This document shows, piece by piece, positions 22,206-37,549 of a stretch of DNA of 64,000 nt. Numbering within the stretch: position 1 is the stretch's first letter; each line of letters opens with the position of its first letter. Source of the stretch: Karalla daura (Eukaryota > Chordata > Actinopteri > Chaetodontiformes > Leiognathidae); NCBI GenBank assembly GCA_029224185.1, contig CM055191.1:21380172-21444171 (forward strand), written 5' to 3'. The notes beneath the pieces are model-generated. The model saw nothing but the letters and a program-made list of their open reading frames with translations. It ran no database searches and was not told the origin of the DNA. Both the position numbers and the translations under genes were made by a program.

Positions 22206-24066
22206 GTCTGAGGGATTCTCCTCGATCCATTACATGCTTGGATGCTGATAGTGTTTGTCAGGATGCTCCGCGTGCTCAGAGACAATTAAGCTGAGACACA
22301 AGGCTGGCTTAATGAAGCTCGGCAGGAAAAACATCCTCAAACAAGGTCCTTTTGCTATCGAGATGGAGGCAGACAAGGCCCGTTGATGTGAGGAGGACCA
22401 CATGGCTCCGCTGGCCTGTCACTGTGGCGCAGGCTCCTGCTTTAACGGTGCAGAAAGACTAATAATCCATAACCAGAGACGCCGGTGTAACGTCCTCCAA
22501 GTATTTAGATTTAGATGCCGGATGAAAACGCATCCGTGTTGTTGAAATCACACAGGGTCCCTAGATAATCCTCGCCCGGTGCTTTGTTCTCCCTCCATCG
22601 CTTAACTCATCAAAGCCATCATGTTGTTAGTCAAATAAAATCATCGTGTTAACCATCACCCCGCTAAGTCAATTCTTCAGACACACCTGGGATTGGTTCA
22701 TTTACTCCAGCTACACAGCAGGAAGTCATCTGCTGTAGGAGTGATCCGAGATATGAAATGAAGCCCCCAACAAATTTTCTAATAAACGGCAGATTGAGGC
22801 GCTCAGAGAAGCTGATATGAAACCGCACGGGCTGCGTGCTTCCGAGGAAGACGTTGTTCTTGCAGATCTGCCAAGATTTTCCCTGCAAGAGTTCCTCCGC
22901 CATCTTGGAGACTGGTCAAGTAGAACACACTGAAGCTTAGCCTATTGTATCCCCATGTCCCTAGGGTCAAAGCCAAAGAGCCGTAGCCACAGCTTTGCTT
23001 CGCAAATAGGACGTGAATGCTCGGACTTCACACAGAAGTGCAGAAGAGTCCGCATACAAGTAGTAAATTAGATCCAAAGTAAATACGTGGAAACTGGGTT
23101 AGTTTCAATCCGTCTTCCATTTCTATTCCCTCTTTTCTCCAAGTTTGTTCTCATTTTTCCTTATTTTGCCTAAAGAAGAAGTTCACTGGGCCGTCCCATT
23201 GGCAGGTGAGGCAGATATAATCGCCTAATCCCAAACAAAGACCAAATGTATCTTTGGTGTTATTGGGAGAGCGCTGGGATCGGGAGGAGCACCCTGTGTA
23301 ATCACTTGACTGAGATGTCCCGACGACTGTTTCCGTAGCGTCCCTCAACGATTGAGCGCTCCTCGTGGCACCGACCGACCACGAGTCGTCTCACCCGCCT
23401 CCCGATCCTTGAATTGTCGGCACCTCGCGAACGCGCGTTTGACTTCATTTACCTGAACGGTCGCTCTCGTTGTCCTCGTGTTCCTCCTACAGCACTCCCC
23501 GTGTACTGATTAGTGTAATGTACATATTTAATGTGGGGAGAGCGCGGCACCGAAAGCCTGTGCCGATTGAGCCTGCAGCGCTTTCAGAGCCAATCAGGGG
23601 AGGCGTTAACCGCCACGGTCACAGCTCGGGTCGTTTTGTTTACAGCTCCTCTGTCCGTCCGGTTCTTGTGAAACATGAAATCTCAGACATGCCTTCAGGA
23701 GAGTTCTTGGACCCTAATGGGAAAATGGGGAGGGGCGGGGGGGGCTCATGTTCCACAACATGGACCTTGGACCACTGTCATTGCTCTTATAGACCGTTGG
23801 GCATACTGAAGGCGATGTGCTTTATTACAGCTAGGATAACATGGCATGTAGATGGAAGCTGGTTGGAACTATTTAATCAAAACGAAGCCACTCTAAGTGG
23901 GACTAATAGCGAATAACTAATATTAATTTAAGAAATAAATAACCTGCAGTATTGAGGACACGAAGCTTGTGATTCAGACCACAAACAGATTTAGAGGCTA
24001 TAACCAAATTTGAAAAAAACAACAAAACAAAACAAAAAAAAACAAGCTGAGCCAGTGGAGTTGCCC
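21570..24066. other. Mostly unique DNA, no gene confirmed
   Basis: Holds a (CA)n run at 22172-22202 and complex unique sequence at 22300-22920. A 79-codon minus-strand frame (22903-22664) begins with ATG inside a YY1-like AAGATGGCGG motif but has no recognised domain and no clear splice partner. Confidence 0.35.
22172..22202. repeat. (CA)n microsatellite
   Basis: About 15 CA units after a short C run. Confidence 0.95.
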
Positions 24067-24166
24067 NNNNNNNNNNNNNNNNNNNNNNNNNNNNNNNNNN
24101 NNNNNNNNNNNNNNNNNNNNNNNNNNNNNNNNNNNNNNNNNNNNNNNNNNNNNNNNNNNNNNNNNN
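24067..24166. other. Assembly gap (100 N)
   Basis: Exactly 100 N. The right edge enters a GA-rich repeat, so the assembly probably broke in low-complexity DNA. Confidence 0.98.
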
Positions 24167-24262
24167 CAGAGAGATTGGGAAAGAGAGGTGGGGGAGAGAG
24201 AAAGAGAGAGGGAAAGAGAGGGAGAGGGAGAGATAGAGACAGAGAGAGAGAGAGAGAGAGAA
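24167..24262. repeat. GA-rich repeat beside the gap
   Basis: Purine tract of GAGA and GGGA units running directly out of the N gap. A similar tract follows at 24334-24381. Confidence 0.93.
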
Positions 24263-24333
24263 CGCGCCCCGGGTGTTATAAATGAGATGGCGTGGATGTG
24301 CATACGCGCCCCGGCGTCTGACTGATGGTTAGG

Positions 24334-24381
24334 GGGGAGAGAGAGAGAGAGAGAGGGAGGGACAGAGGGAGAGAGAGGAGG
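24334..24381. repeat. GA-rich repeat
   Basis: Second purine tract, 70 bp after the first. Confidence 0.9.
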
Positions 24382-25056
24382 GTTGATGGAGCCGAGCGGG
24401 CCGCTGTAATCACCCCATTCTCCACCCCCGTCCCTCCCCCCTCCCCTCGCTCCTTCCCCTCCGGCCCTCCACTCATCTCATTACGGAGAGGCGAGGGTGA
24501 GGAGCGAGGCCCGCGTGGACCTCGGCATTAATTATTGAACCCTATCTTCCCTTACTCCGGCTCCTCCTCCGCGGTCTCTGATAACCTTTTTCACGACGGA
24601 GCCGGGGAGGCCAAGTCCCGGCCATCGTGCAGCGCGGTAAACGGAACGGGCACGCGGACGCTGTACACGCGTCTCTGTAGCGGGAGAGGAGGAGCGTGAG
24701 AGAGGCCCGGGCCCACGTGATGCCCTCCGAATTGTTTGTGCGCGCGAACGAACATTTCGCCCCCCGGTCTTAATTAATTCCACCCGGCCTCGACGCCGTG
24801 GCCAGGTAAAGCAAACAACCGCGCGGGCTGACATTTGACTCCTGCGCGTTCGCATTGTCGCGGCGGCCGAGCTACGCCCTGCCCGCCGCCTACCGCCACG
24901 CCGAGGCTGGAGGCGACTAATGGGGGGGGGGGTCGTGGGAGCGAGCGCGGCCGAGCCGCCCAGACCACTTCGGGGGCGGCGCCGGGCTTCTCGCGGGCCA
25001 TCTCCTTCTGTGCCCTGACCCTTGTCCCTTTCTCTTCTTGCGTGTGTGTCTGTCTG

Positions 25057-25086
25057 TCTGTGTCTGGTGTGTGTGTGTGTGGTGTG
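25057..25086. repeat. GT-rich microsatellite
   Basis: Imperfect TG/CTG repeat. Confidence 0.85.
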
Positions 25087-25280
25087 CGCGTACGCGTCCC
25101 GCAGGTCCCGAAAGTCGACATCGAACCTCGACCTCCCGGAGCCTCCGAGCAGGAGAGAGAAGAGAAGACGGCGCCGAGATGTTCAGCACCAAAAGGTCGG
25201 CCTCAGTGCGGATTGGTGTTCGACTGCACCGCATCGAAACGGGCAGGGGGCGGGCGGCCCCGTCGGGGGGTGGTGGGGCT

Positions 25281-25308
25281 GGGGGGGGGGGGGGGGGGGG
25301 GGGGGGGG
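25281..25308. repeat. Poly-G run, 28 bp
   Basis: Uninterrupted G run in a CpG-rich segment. Confidence 0.95.
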
Positions 25309-27263
25309 TTGGCGTAGCAACACCAGGGCCAGCGGAGGAAGGCGGGTCGCCGCTCCTCCCCGCCGCTGTGTGTACGCGCTGTGTTTTTAGTGCGGCTCGT
25401 GCTGGTGCACGGTCCGCCCGAATCGTTCATCGCGCCGGCCGTTTCCGCGCCTGCTGAGCGGACGTGTTCGAGGTAGGCGGGTCAGGTCGGTCCGAGCGAA
25501 ACGCTTTTTTTGCTCGTCCCCTTTATGTCCTTTTAATCCAGCGTGGAACATAGCCATAATCCGGGGTTTAGGTTATATTCAAGCATCGGCGCTGGATTGC
25601 ACGGGCAGAGAGGGGCATTTCTTCACCCGTTGACGATGCAGATTCTTCCCTAATCTTCGATTACTACGATAAGTTTCAGTTAGGGTTGTGAAGGGGTGGA
25701 AAATTTCTTTTTCTCTGGGATTTTTGGGAAATTTTCCTTCTTGTTGTTTAATTTGAATGTACAAGTAAGTGCAGTGAGTAAGTAGTGAGTGGCCTCACTC
25801 AGGCTTGATCACACAACTCGGGACCAGGAAATTCTTAATTCAACATGATGCCACTTGATGAGCTAAAACGTCTCTGTGAAATTATTCTGAATGATTGACT
25901 GATTCGCACACTCACAAAGTTTATCGTTGTGCAAATGAATATGTTAATGGGGGCCATGTGTGACTGGTACACGAAGAAGCACCAATAAGATGGATGTCAG
26001 CGTCAACCATCTTGTGGTTGATGTGTCCTATGTGTTTGGTATGACTCGGTTGGAGACGTAGCCCCCAGTCTCCCCAACTAAGGATGCAACCCCAAAAGTA
26101 GCCCCAACCTTATTCTGACAAAAGATATTGAATATTTATGCCTACATGTATGACAGGTCCCTGTGAAAAGTTTTCAACTGGGAAAAATCCCAGAATTCTT
26201 CAACCCTATGTCTTATTACTCTGTGTGTTTGTAATCAGTGGGGTTATCATGCAGAGGTGGATCACCTTACAGCCTGATTTTTGCTTCCGCTGCCCTCAGC
26301 CAGATAACCTGGGCGGGTCCTCGGGAGAAACCTCATCGTATTTCTGCGCTCGGAGGATCATTTAAAAACTGCGTGGCTTGCAGACAAATGTGAAATACGG
26401 ACTTTCCAAAAGGAAATAACTTTTCTCGCCACTCGTGACATAGATTTCCATCTGTTGACAAATCCGTCTGGTTGTATCAATGACCTTAAAAAGTCACAGA
26501 TGGAGAAATAAAGTGAGGGTTTGAGGAGACAACGGCACTGTTTGGGTCTGACTGTTACGGCGATCCTGTAGAGTTTCCAGGCGCGCACTTCCTCGTTACG
26601 TTGCTACGTTGTACATCGAAGAGGCCCAGTAATCGGCACCTGGTGTCACTGTCAACATGTGTGTATCTGCATGGAGAAAGTTTCACGGCTGAGTAACTGA
26701 CAGGCTCATCGGCTTCAGCCGTGCTCTCTCCATAGGACACAGTTTGCGTGAGGGATATCAACAAACCTCCCAAAATATTTTCGAATTGAGGCGACGTTTC
26801 TTTTCGTCCCGGGAGCCGCTCTCTGAGGACGTCAAATCCGCGCGCGAGCCGGAGAGACAAAAGCGGAGCGCCTGCGGTCCCCAGCCGTGAGTTAAGAGAA
26901 CTTCCCCCTGCTCACGTCCCAGACTGAGGATCGTGCACCAAAAACAACCTCGTAGTTTTTTTTCCTCCTTCTTCGCGGCATCTGCATTTTGTCCGTTGTT
27001 TGCGGCCCCCCGGTCTGGAAGCCGCGCGGGGAGATTGGACTGACCGTCCTCTCTCGGATCCGCATTTACACTGACGACGGGCGCTCATCGCATTCGCCTT
27101 TCCAGGGGAGATTGAATCCTCCTCCGCCGACCCGTCGACAGTCACTCCTGCACGCGTAAGCCGTTTACCGCAGGCGTCCGTTGGCCGCCGGGAGCAGAGG
27201 ATGCGTGCTTACGGCAGACGTTTGCGTCGCGGACCAGTCGGGGGATTGAGTTCGGGGGGAGTC

Positions 27264-27293
27264 GGGGGGGGGGGTTGGGGGGGGGGGGGGGGG
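27264..27293. repeat. Poly-G run with TT interruption
   Basis: Eleven G, TT, then 17 G. G-quadruplex forming potential. Confidence 0.93.
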
Positions 27294-27540
27294 TTAGGAG
27301 GGCGATCATCACACCGAGGGCGAGGGGGATGATTAAACCCAGCCAGCTCTCCGTCTCCGGGGAGCTGTGTCAGCGCGGCCGATGACACGGCTGCGCTCAG
27401 AACGACAGTAATGGGCTGCCGTCTTGAAATTCAAAGACGCCGCGAGCTCAGTCCTCGGTTTTGCTGAATGTGAAACAAAGCAGCCCCCCCCCCCCGCCCC
27501 TCCTTCCCCACCACCGCCACCACCAAACTGCTGAATGAAA

Positions 27541-30243
27541 GATAAAGTGGATGAGGAGATCTGCGCGTCCGTCAGACTGCTGCGTGCTCTCGTGGCTTTA
27601 TCTGTGGGTTTTTGTACTATCGGTTTTTTCTCTCTTCCGCCCCCTCCCCTCCCCCCACCCCCCCGCCCCGTCTCCAGCAACACGTACGATGCAGGAGCGT
27701 AATTGAAAGCCTCTCGTCGAAACTGAATCGACCCGAGACGCCTTGCCGTCACAGTTCGCCATGGGTTCGGACGGAAACGGAGGGCGGTGGAGAGGCGCGG
27801 GCGTTAACTGCTGCGGCCTGGCGCCTCCGACGTGGTTCAGCGCGCTCCCCCGCGACGCCCGGAGCCGTTCGGGTCGTCATGGGCGAGCCGAGGGTGCGAG
27901 GATCCACGTCCCGATCGTTTGCCTCAGTGTGGGCTCGTTGGAACGGATCTGGTGTACGGAAACGTGCACCGGTTTCTGTCGGTCTCACCCTTTCTCCGGC
28001 GCTCTCGTCGGTTTCGAGTTTAGCTCGTCTCGTTCGGGGGATTCCGAAACACAGTCGACTTCAATTCTGGGAGCTGCCTTTTTTACCGTTTTGCATCCAC
28101 CGCGATCTTCTGTTATTCGTTCTCCAACTGCAAAGCGTTTCCCTCTCAGCCTCGTCACCAGTCCCCGGCACCGCCTCGGCTCTCCAGTCACGCGCCGGTT
28201 TGCCGTTTCGAACCTGCTCTCTGCAACTTCCTGTGTGGCAGTGAACGAGAATTTTCTTTATTTGACTTCGCCTCATCCTAATTACTCTTAGCCAGTGGTG
28301 TTACTTGTTCATAAAATCTGCGTTTAATGTCGGTCGGACATGATTCCGTTAACATAAACTGTAATGAAACACGCTCGTTATTCACCTTCACCCCAGGAGT
28401 GCGAGGCGAAATAGTACTGCAGCTGTGACTTTTGTTTTTCGTCAATATGAAGCAAATATAAAGCCATTTCATAATGCTTTTGTTCATGTTTTCGCAAGTA
28501 AGGATTGTTTCTGTAAGCTGACTAGCACCAACCTGCGCAGCTCCGTCGGTCTCGTTCAACCTGCGTGTTATTCTCCACGCATGCGAAACCGCAGCCAGCT
28601 TGCTGGGCCGTGTGGGGAATACTCCCGCCCTGCTCCCGATGCCGCCTGAGAGGTAGAGCTCCGAGTGGGAAAACCGGGAGAGTCTTAACTCAAATACGTG
28701 TTTCACACTGGGGTTCCTCCCCCCGCACCACTTCACGACAGTCAAAAGTGAGAGGTTCGGAGTGATCGCCCATGTCGAGCGAAGCCGTGTTATCCGATTC
28801 TCTTGGTTCGGCCCGGGCCGAATGCCGTGTTCCGCCATGGCTCATATCTGCTCAGAGTTTGCGCCCGTTCGTTTTTTTGGTGTCGACACATCCAAAGCAC
28901 CGCGTTGGTGCAGATCCCGCGCACCACGGAGCCTCCGTCTGACTCCCGCATGCCAGTCGAAGTCGCTCGTTATCGTCCCCCGAGGCTGCGGGGGGTTTTC
29001 CCTCTGATCGCTGCTACAAAGAACGGTTCGGTGTCTGTCCTTGGTCGTCAGCTGTGTCGGCTCCATTCCCCCGAACCGGAGTCAAAGCGAGGCAGTGTCA
29101 CTTCTGTCCTGGAATTGCAACATTGGGCCGAAAGAGGGCTTTCCACAGGCCGTACGGTGTGGAATGTCCCATGGTGGTGACACACTGTGGGGCGAGTGGC
29201 TTCCTGCGGCAGCCGATTGCTCGTTCCTCGGCCTCAGTGGATGAGTCATCGCAAGCAGCCCTGACGACATACAAGGTAAACACCTCTGTCCGTCCGGGAT
29301 CTGAGCAGCACGTCCTTGACACGCTCCCGTTCCGCGAGGACGTGCGTTCATGCACCTGGCACATCTTCCCGTATCATTCTCATCCCCATCATGGTAGTTA
29401 AGCTCATAATGGCACATTAGTAATTACAATCTTAACACAATATCACATCTGACTTTGACCCGCCCCCCCCCCCCCCCCCCTCCCCTCCCACTTACCCTGA
29501 CCTTCATAAAGAGTAATTGGATCTCTGACTCTCTGTACCTCTGAGCTGTTGATCGACATCAAGGGGCCTTGCACTTGATTACTTATGTATGCGGAGGGAA
29601 AAGAATGGTGTCTGGGGAGTAGAGTGCATGCTGGGATGTGTTAACCCCCTGCAAAGGCCCGCTGATCCAATCATGATGAACAGGCTGCAGTCCCGACACC
29701 GCACACCGACTCTCCTTGGAGCGACCTTGCCGGGCGCTGCAACACTGTGCCTGTGTGCATGAAAGCCACATTCAGAGGCATCGTCCATTATCTGTCCTGC
29801 ACTTTGAGGACTCTCTAATGCGAGATGCACCGGGCTGAGTTGCACACGGTGGACGTAGCTGAATACCAAGTGGGGCTTCTGCATGCGATTATGATCGAAG
29901 TGACAGGTGTCCATCATAATCAAATAACAGCACCCCGCCGTCTGACTACCTTTTAAGAGCTTTGCTCCACACAGCTGACTTTAATAATATGTTAAACTGC
30001 ATATAGTGACGGGGCATATACTTTGCGATATGGAAAAGAAAAGTGTCTTGAAGGGAAAATTGTCCTTTGAACAGATGTACGCCAGTTAGACTTTTACCCT
30101 CCTGTCTCTAATCACTTTGTATTCATCAAGCGTGCTCTCAACCATATTATTTTATGTCCCTATTATACGTGTAAAACGTACAGGTATGTACCGCACGTTT
30201 GGATGAAAAGTCATGTTTGCTGCCAACCTTGCCATATTTTACA

Positions 30244-30245
<2 letters not shown>
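27541..30245. other. CpG-rich then unique DNA, no gene seen
   Basis: 27600-29400 is CpG-rich with long but domain-free frames on both strands, for example the 210-codon frame at 27612-28244. 29480-29960 is compositionally complex unique sequence after an 18-C run. 29960-30240 is AT-rich. Confidence 0.4.
29463..29480. repeat. Poly-C run, 18 bp
   Basis: Uninterrupted C run. Confidence 0.95.
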
Positions 30246-30291
<46 letters not shown>

Positions 30292-30345
30292 GAAGAAACT
30301 TCACTTGTCCCTCTGGGAGGTTCCCATTGGGAAATTCAAGCAATC
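30246..30345. mobile_element. Retroposon 3' tail remnant with (GATA)n
   Basis: A perfect (TAGA)n run (30246-30290) is joined to CTTCACTTGTCCCTCTGGGA and then GGGAAATTCAAG. The fish-genome combination of a GATA run, an ACTTTATTGATCCC-like block and GGGAAATTCA is a common 3' tail of non-LTR retroposons. The copy is diverged and its family is not assigned. The body may extend right. Confidence 0.6.
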
Positions 30346-30687
30346 CATTCGCAGTCAGAAGACAGAAGTTGGAATAAGATAACACGGAAGAAGAACCCTG
30401 GGAGGGTCATTGTTGCTGTGTGGATGTGTAAGGTGAACCATGGAGTGACTGATATAAAGGCAGTATTGACCGCACTGAGCAGACGGTGCCGAGATGACGA
30501 GAAACGAGGCGGAGAGGGATGGCAAAGATCGTGGAACAAAGGTTTCAGGCTGCACACCAACCAGGGATGTTGCAGCTCTTGTGTTGTCGGTCAGAATCCA
30601 AACCCACGAGCGGTGAGGACACCTTGCATTTTGCACCATCGTGCAGTGAGACGAACAGACAACCTATTGGAGATTCTTGGCAGCCTG

Positions 30688-30705
30688 CCCCCCCCCCCCC
30701 CCCCC
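30688..30705. repeat. Poly-C run, 18 bp
   Basis: Uninterrupted C run. Confidence 0.95.
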
Positions 30706-31203
30706 AAGAACGCAGCCCAACTCTTCGTAGAGGTGCTGCCGACCAAGAAGAAGTTAAGATGCGGAAGATGTAGAAGTTAAATGCAGGCAGTCGTCAGGTT
30801 TTGATTCGGTTTCCAACTGAGTGAAGGACGAGCGCTTCCCTCGCACCTCTCGGCTGTCGTTCTGATGTCAAGCAAGCAGACGCGGGTGATGTCACGTGAC
30901 TTCACAGGGCCTCTCACCGCCTGGGTCGGACCCTCAGTCACGCCGAAGCTGCCGTCACGAGTGACGCACGGCTGACGGGCTGAGCCCCAGCTCCCGCCGG
31001 CCGCGCTGCTGATTGGACCCCCCCGTTAGAACGACGGCGCCACGATCGGTCTCCGGGCTACGGACGTCTGAGCCTGGCCTGCAGCCCCTCTGCCTGGTTC
31101 TGACAGCGCGGACGGCAGCAGCGTTCTGATCAGGCGGCCCTCCGCCTGAAGTGACAGCATCGGAGGCCGAGAAGTGCTCGGCTCGGCATTAAAGTGACGA
31201 GGA

Positions 31204-31206
<3 letters not shown>

Positions 31207-31235
<29 letters not shown>
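31207..31235. repeat. Poly-G run, 29 bp
   Basis: Uninterrupted G run. Confidence 0.95.
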
Positions 31236-31236
<1 letters not shown>

Positions 31237-31985
31237 TCTGCTGACGCAGCAACGAGGAGGGGGTGGGGGGGGGGTATCAAATGTCAGCCGGCGCATTAAT
31301 TCTACTGCGAGGCAGGGCAAATATGCAGGAATGGGTGTCGGGTGTCGCTGTTTGCGTGGCCCACGCGCTCACACGAGACAAAAGGACGAGAGCCGCTCGG
31401 GGGACGGATTCTATTGTCGTCCCTCTATTGACTGTTGATCAGCCGCTCCGTCCGATTTAGCATCGCGTGCCACGTTCCCGTCTGATATGTCGATTCGGTT
31501 TGTGTGGGCAAAAGCGGAAGGTCACGAGAGCGGTGTGACGTTTTTGCGGAGCCTGCGGCGGCTCTTGATGCCGCTGACCGATCGCGAATCGTGACACCTC
31601 GCAATCTGGAGGGAGCTTTGGAGTGCCGCTGGAAAAGAACAGGACCGTTTGCATGGCTGCCACTTTCCATTACGACAGACTGTAGGTGATAGTCATTGGC
31701 AGGCACATTTCTGGCTACCTGGCAAATGGCAGCTCCTTCAGAAAGCACATTTCTAACCTTGCTGTGAAGCTTTTTTTTTCTCTTTTCCTCCGCGAAATAT
31801 ATTTCCGCCACGTGGGGCCGGCCAGTGATTTCGGGGCAAAATGAGAACAAGCATCTTCAAAAAGATCTCGAGATGTTTGGTAGCTCTGCCAATTCAAGTT
31901 GTGTGCTAAAGGCCGCGAACGGCTGCAAGCCTTTTTGAAGTTAAAGAGGAGTGCGGATTGGTGTGGATTTCACAGACCTAAGTGC

Positions 31986-34188
<2,203 letters not shown>

Positions 34189-34264
34189 TCTCTCTCTCTC
34201 TCTCTCTCTCTCCCTCTCTCTCTCTCCCTCTCTCTCTCCCTCTCTCTCCCCTTCCCTCTCTTTC
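34189..34264. repeat. (CT)n tract
   Basis: Imperfect CT/CCCT pyrimidine tract of about 75 bp. Confidence 0.95.
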
Positions 34265-35307
34265 CCCTCGTCCTCCTGCTGGATGGATGGTTAGCAGCTC
34301 AGCTGTAGCAGCTGGTGCCCCAGGAGATCGCTGACCTGGGGTGAGCATCGAAGAGGAGTCAAATTAACGTTTTATTTCATTACTCACATCGAAACACCGT
34401 CGGCTCTCAATGTCATCCAGAGGGTAAACGCTGTTCAAACGGGGGGGTTGGGGGGGGGGGACAAAAACATCACAACACAGCAAGGCCGAGCGAATTTACA
34501 TCACCGTATCTGGAAGCAAGGCTGTTGTTTGTTTTAATTTCCCCATGTATCCGAGACTATAACAGTAATTTGTTATGCCAGGAGCATCTTCATCGTCCTG
34601 TTGTCTCATCCGCTCTTTATCTCCGAGGGTGCGGTATTATGTCATGCAAACAGATTGGGCCAACGGTAGCCAGAGAGCAGCAGAGAGAGCACCTCTGGCT
34701 GGTTGGATGTGTTTGTTAAGCATGATAATTCACTGTGGGAGACTGCCAGAGGAAAGAGGAGGGGGGGTGGGGGGGGGGTGGGGGTGGAGGGGGATGGGGA
34801 TGGGGGGCAACCATTTCAAAGATACATTGCCTCTGTAACCGTGCAGGCTTTTTCTGTCCGGGCTTTCATCCTCGTGGCTGGAATTATTCCATATCTTACG
34901 TAAGAGCAGATTAAGGAGAAAAAAAATAAATGTACACAGAAAAAGCGGCGAGTCTAGACAAAATGGCTTCAAACGGTTCGGAGTCAGATGTGCGGCGTGC
35001 GCGGCCGTCTCCCTCCGCCGCGGCACCCAGCTCGACTCGCTGACTGCCGTGACATTTCTGTGATGGTGGAAGAGTGCGGCCGCCGGATTTACCGTCGCTC
35101 GGCTTCTGTCTTTCCTTTTGATGACCGCGCTCCGAGCTCGTCCTTATCTGGCACGGAGCGTTAAACCGTGACTCGCGGCGTTTGTTTCGCCCGTGCCTCG
35201 GGCACGGCTCCAACAGTGTTGTTTCGAAAAGTCACTGAAGATCCCAGATGCGCCCGTTGTACGCGGAATCTAAGGATTGATTTCTAACGTCTCTCGTCAT
35301 TGTAATT

Positions 35308-35360
35308 TCCTAAGGGGAACTTCCCTGTGGGATCGATGAAGTTTGTCTCATCTAATCTAG
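35308..35360 (-). mobile_element. Retroposon 3' tail remnant
   Basis: The text TTCCCTGTGGGATCGATGAA then GTTTGTCTCATCTAATCTAG is close to the common fish tail pattern of a C/G-rich block, GGGATCAATAAAGT and TCTATC units. It resembles the element at 30246-30345 in opposite orientation. Diverged; strand inferred from that comparison. Confidence 0.55.
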
Positions 35361-36072
35361 TGCAACGTTCCCATTTGAAATGGTTTCTTCAGCTTTGGAG
35401 TCGGGAGGCTTTTCTCTGGAGGCACCTGGACAACGGGACGATGAGACGAGCAGCTCTGACCCGATGGGAGACGCGGCCTTCCTCTGTCTCCAGGACGCCC
35501 TTGAGTGCTCTTGGCCTTGCCGGTCTCGGGTAATGGACGGGGAGGGAGATATATTGCTCTCGGAGCCCTTTCAAAAAACTAGAAGCCGCAAGCTTTTCTC
35601 GTTTGAGAGGTGAACGGACGTGACGCTGATTCTGATTTATGACTCGAAAACAGATGGCGCACTCGGTCCTCCACGTCATTGCGCCCACTCGACCGACATG
35701 TGGTCGTCAAACAGTGGAAGTGCTGCGGCGGCATCGTCCCGCTGTTGGGCGAGCTCATTGCCCGTGTCGTAGAATCCAATGGGAGACGGTGACGAGTATC
35801 CCAACAGGCTCTACGGGCCCGCGCCCCTTGGATCGCAAACGCTCCTTAAAAGCCCGCCTCCTTAAAAAATACCCTCTAGTCCGGCTCCAAGTGTCGAGGA
35901 AGCAGTGGGAGCGTTCAGATTGAATGCTGAGCGCAGGTATTCGGACGGAGGGAAGGAGGTGCCGGTGATGCCCGCTCTGCAGGGGGTTCACGGGAGGGCC
36001 AAAGCAGCCACCGCTCATCAGACTCCCACACCGAGCTGCCTGCTCGCTCCACTTGCTCCACTGTGCGGCCTG

Positions 36073-36091
36073 CCCCCCCCCCCCCCCCCCC
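36073..36091. repeat. Poly-C run, 19 bp
   Basis: Uninterrupted C run followed by more C-rich sequence. Confidence 0.93.
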
Positions 36092-36273
36092 TCACTCCCC
36101 CCCCCCTCCCCCATTTCCTCCTTCAGCCATAAAGGAGTGCAGCTGGAGAGTGGCCTGGGAGGCTCTAGAGATTGGGCCGCGTGCCCTAGGTTCTCTTCTG
36201 TCGACCAGAGCAAGGGCCTCAAAGAGATTTGGGACCGGTCTCGTCGCTCTTACAGCTATGTGTGACACAAGCG

Positions 36274-36307
36274 CAATCGCAAATGTTTAGAGAAACATTC
36301 GCGATTG
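36274..36307. repeat. Hairpin, 15-bp stem
   Basis: CAATCGCAAATGTTT, loop AGAG, then AAACATTCGCGATTG: 14 of 15 positions pair. The stem is too short for a typical microRNA precursor. Confidence 0.8.
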
Positions 36308-37549
36308 TATTTATACAGTATTTGTCTCTTATTTATTTATTTATTTTTACGTACTTTGTTTTTGAGAGAGAACGACATCGACTTTTACTTCTTTTTTAAA
36401 CAAGTTAGCGGATGTTGACTGAGGAAACTGATGTAATGTGTTGATTTGAGATTGCCGATAGTTTCAGTTCCAAAGATACGTGAAGCAATAGGCAGTTTGT
36501 TCATCTTTCAAAATCTGGTATAATCCATGTCAGCTCAGTAAAGATGCATAGTCGGCAACGTGACGTCCAGAATGAAGAACAGAGGTACGAGACCTGCTTT
36601 ATCCTCACCATCATGGGCACGCAGCGACACGCACACGGGCCCGCTCACATACACATACACATTCGTCTTATTTTCAGGTTCCACCGGAGCGTCTCCAAAT
36701 GGCCTCTGACAAACCTGCCCAGTGGCACGGCGGCGTCTCAAAATAAACTGCCCTTTTCCCTCCGTCCCCTCCCGACCGCTGCTGCGTTCCGATCGCGTCC
36801 CCCTGCCTTCCCCGGGCACAGCGCGCCACGGAGGCGGACCCCGGACGGGACGCCACGCTAGGGCAGAGGGACGCGGTCGAGCTCGGGCAGCTCGGGCGCC
36901 CTGTGCGCGTAGCGCGAAAGGTGAGGCTGCTGCGCGGCAGGGTCACACTAACGAGGCGCATGACGGAAGGGGAGAGCGTGGAGAGCGCGCGTCACTGAAA
37001 CATCAAGAGCTCAAGGCTCGTTCTCCGTTGTTTTTCCTCGCCGGGCGCGCGGCGTTACGTAACGTGCATGTGTTTTTCATCCGTGGAGCGGCTCCAAAGT
37101 CGAGATGCAATTATCCGTTCTTCCCCATAAGCCATTTCTCTAGTTGAGGCTTCACCACCACAGTACGTGTGAGGCTAATGAACTGTCACTTATTAAGCAT
37201 AAAGTATGTAGGGATCTCTCCGTATCGCCTTTGTGTACAACAGTGCAGTCAAATGATGTGGTTGGAAAGAGACAAACAACAAACAGTTGTGAATACAAAA
37301 CCGGAACAATGTCTGAGTCTGTGTTTGAAGCAAGCGCGCGTCCTTGACGCTGGTAACGCTGAATGGTTTCCCCCGTGTCCCCCCCCCCCCCCACCTCCCC
37401 ACCGAGACGTCCCATTAGTCTGAATTACGACGTTGGGGCGATTTTCTGCAATTAGCGTGAAACCAAGGCCCGAGTCGCATCTTCATTTGATGCTCCGCAG
37501 TATATAATTCATGCGAGACTGCAATGCAGTGTCGATAAGCGTGATATAC

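Larger units (their letters stand above)
24382..27540. other. CpG-rich segments with poly-G runs, no gene confirmed
   Basis: 24500-25450 and 26800-27450 are CpG-rich; 25560-26800 is AT-richer. A plus-strand acceptor-like cccgcag at about 25105 precedes a short frame with an internal ATG (MFSTKRSASV, about 25179). Its start only loosely recalls inhibitory Smads and does not continue like one. Confidence 0.35.
34265..37549. other. Mixed unique and CpG-rich DNA, no gene confirmed
   Basis: 34500-34720 is complex unique sequence. 34430-34460 and 34760-34810 are G-rich. 34950-35200 and 36770-37060 are CpG-rich. A short segment at about 34300-34336 after the CT tract could be read as a mini-exon ending in a gtgagc donor; evidence is weak. 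Confidence 0.35.

Noticed and set aside
25179..25300. Start of an inhibitory Smad (MFSTKRS resembles the Smad6/7 start)
   Set aside because: Only the first few residues resemble it. The frame then runs into a poly-G region and does not continue like a Smad.
34308..34336. Mini-exon after the CT tract with a gtgagc donor
   Set aside because: It would need an acceptor at ctgtag with weak context, and only about 30 bp are open; evidence too thin.
36274..36307. microRNA precursor
   Set aside because: The stem is only 15 bp with a 4-nt loop and no recognised mature sequence.
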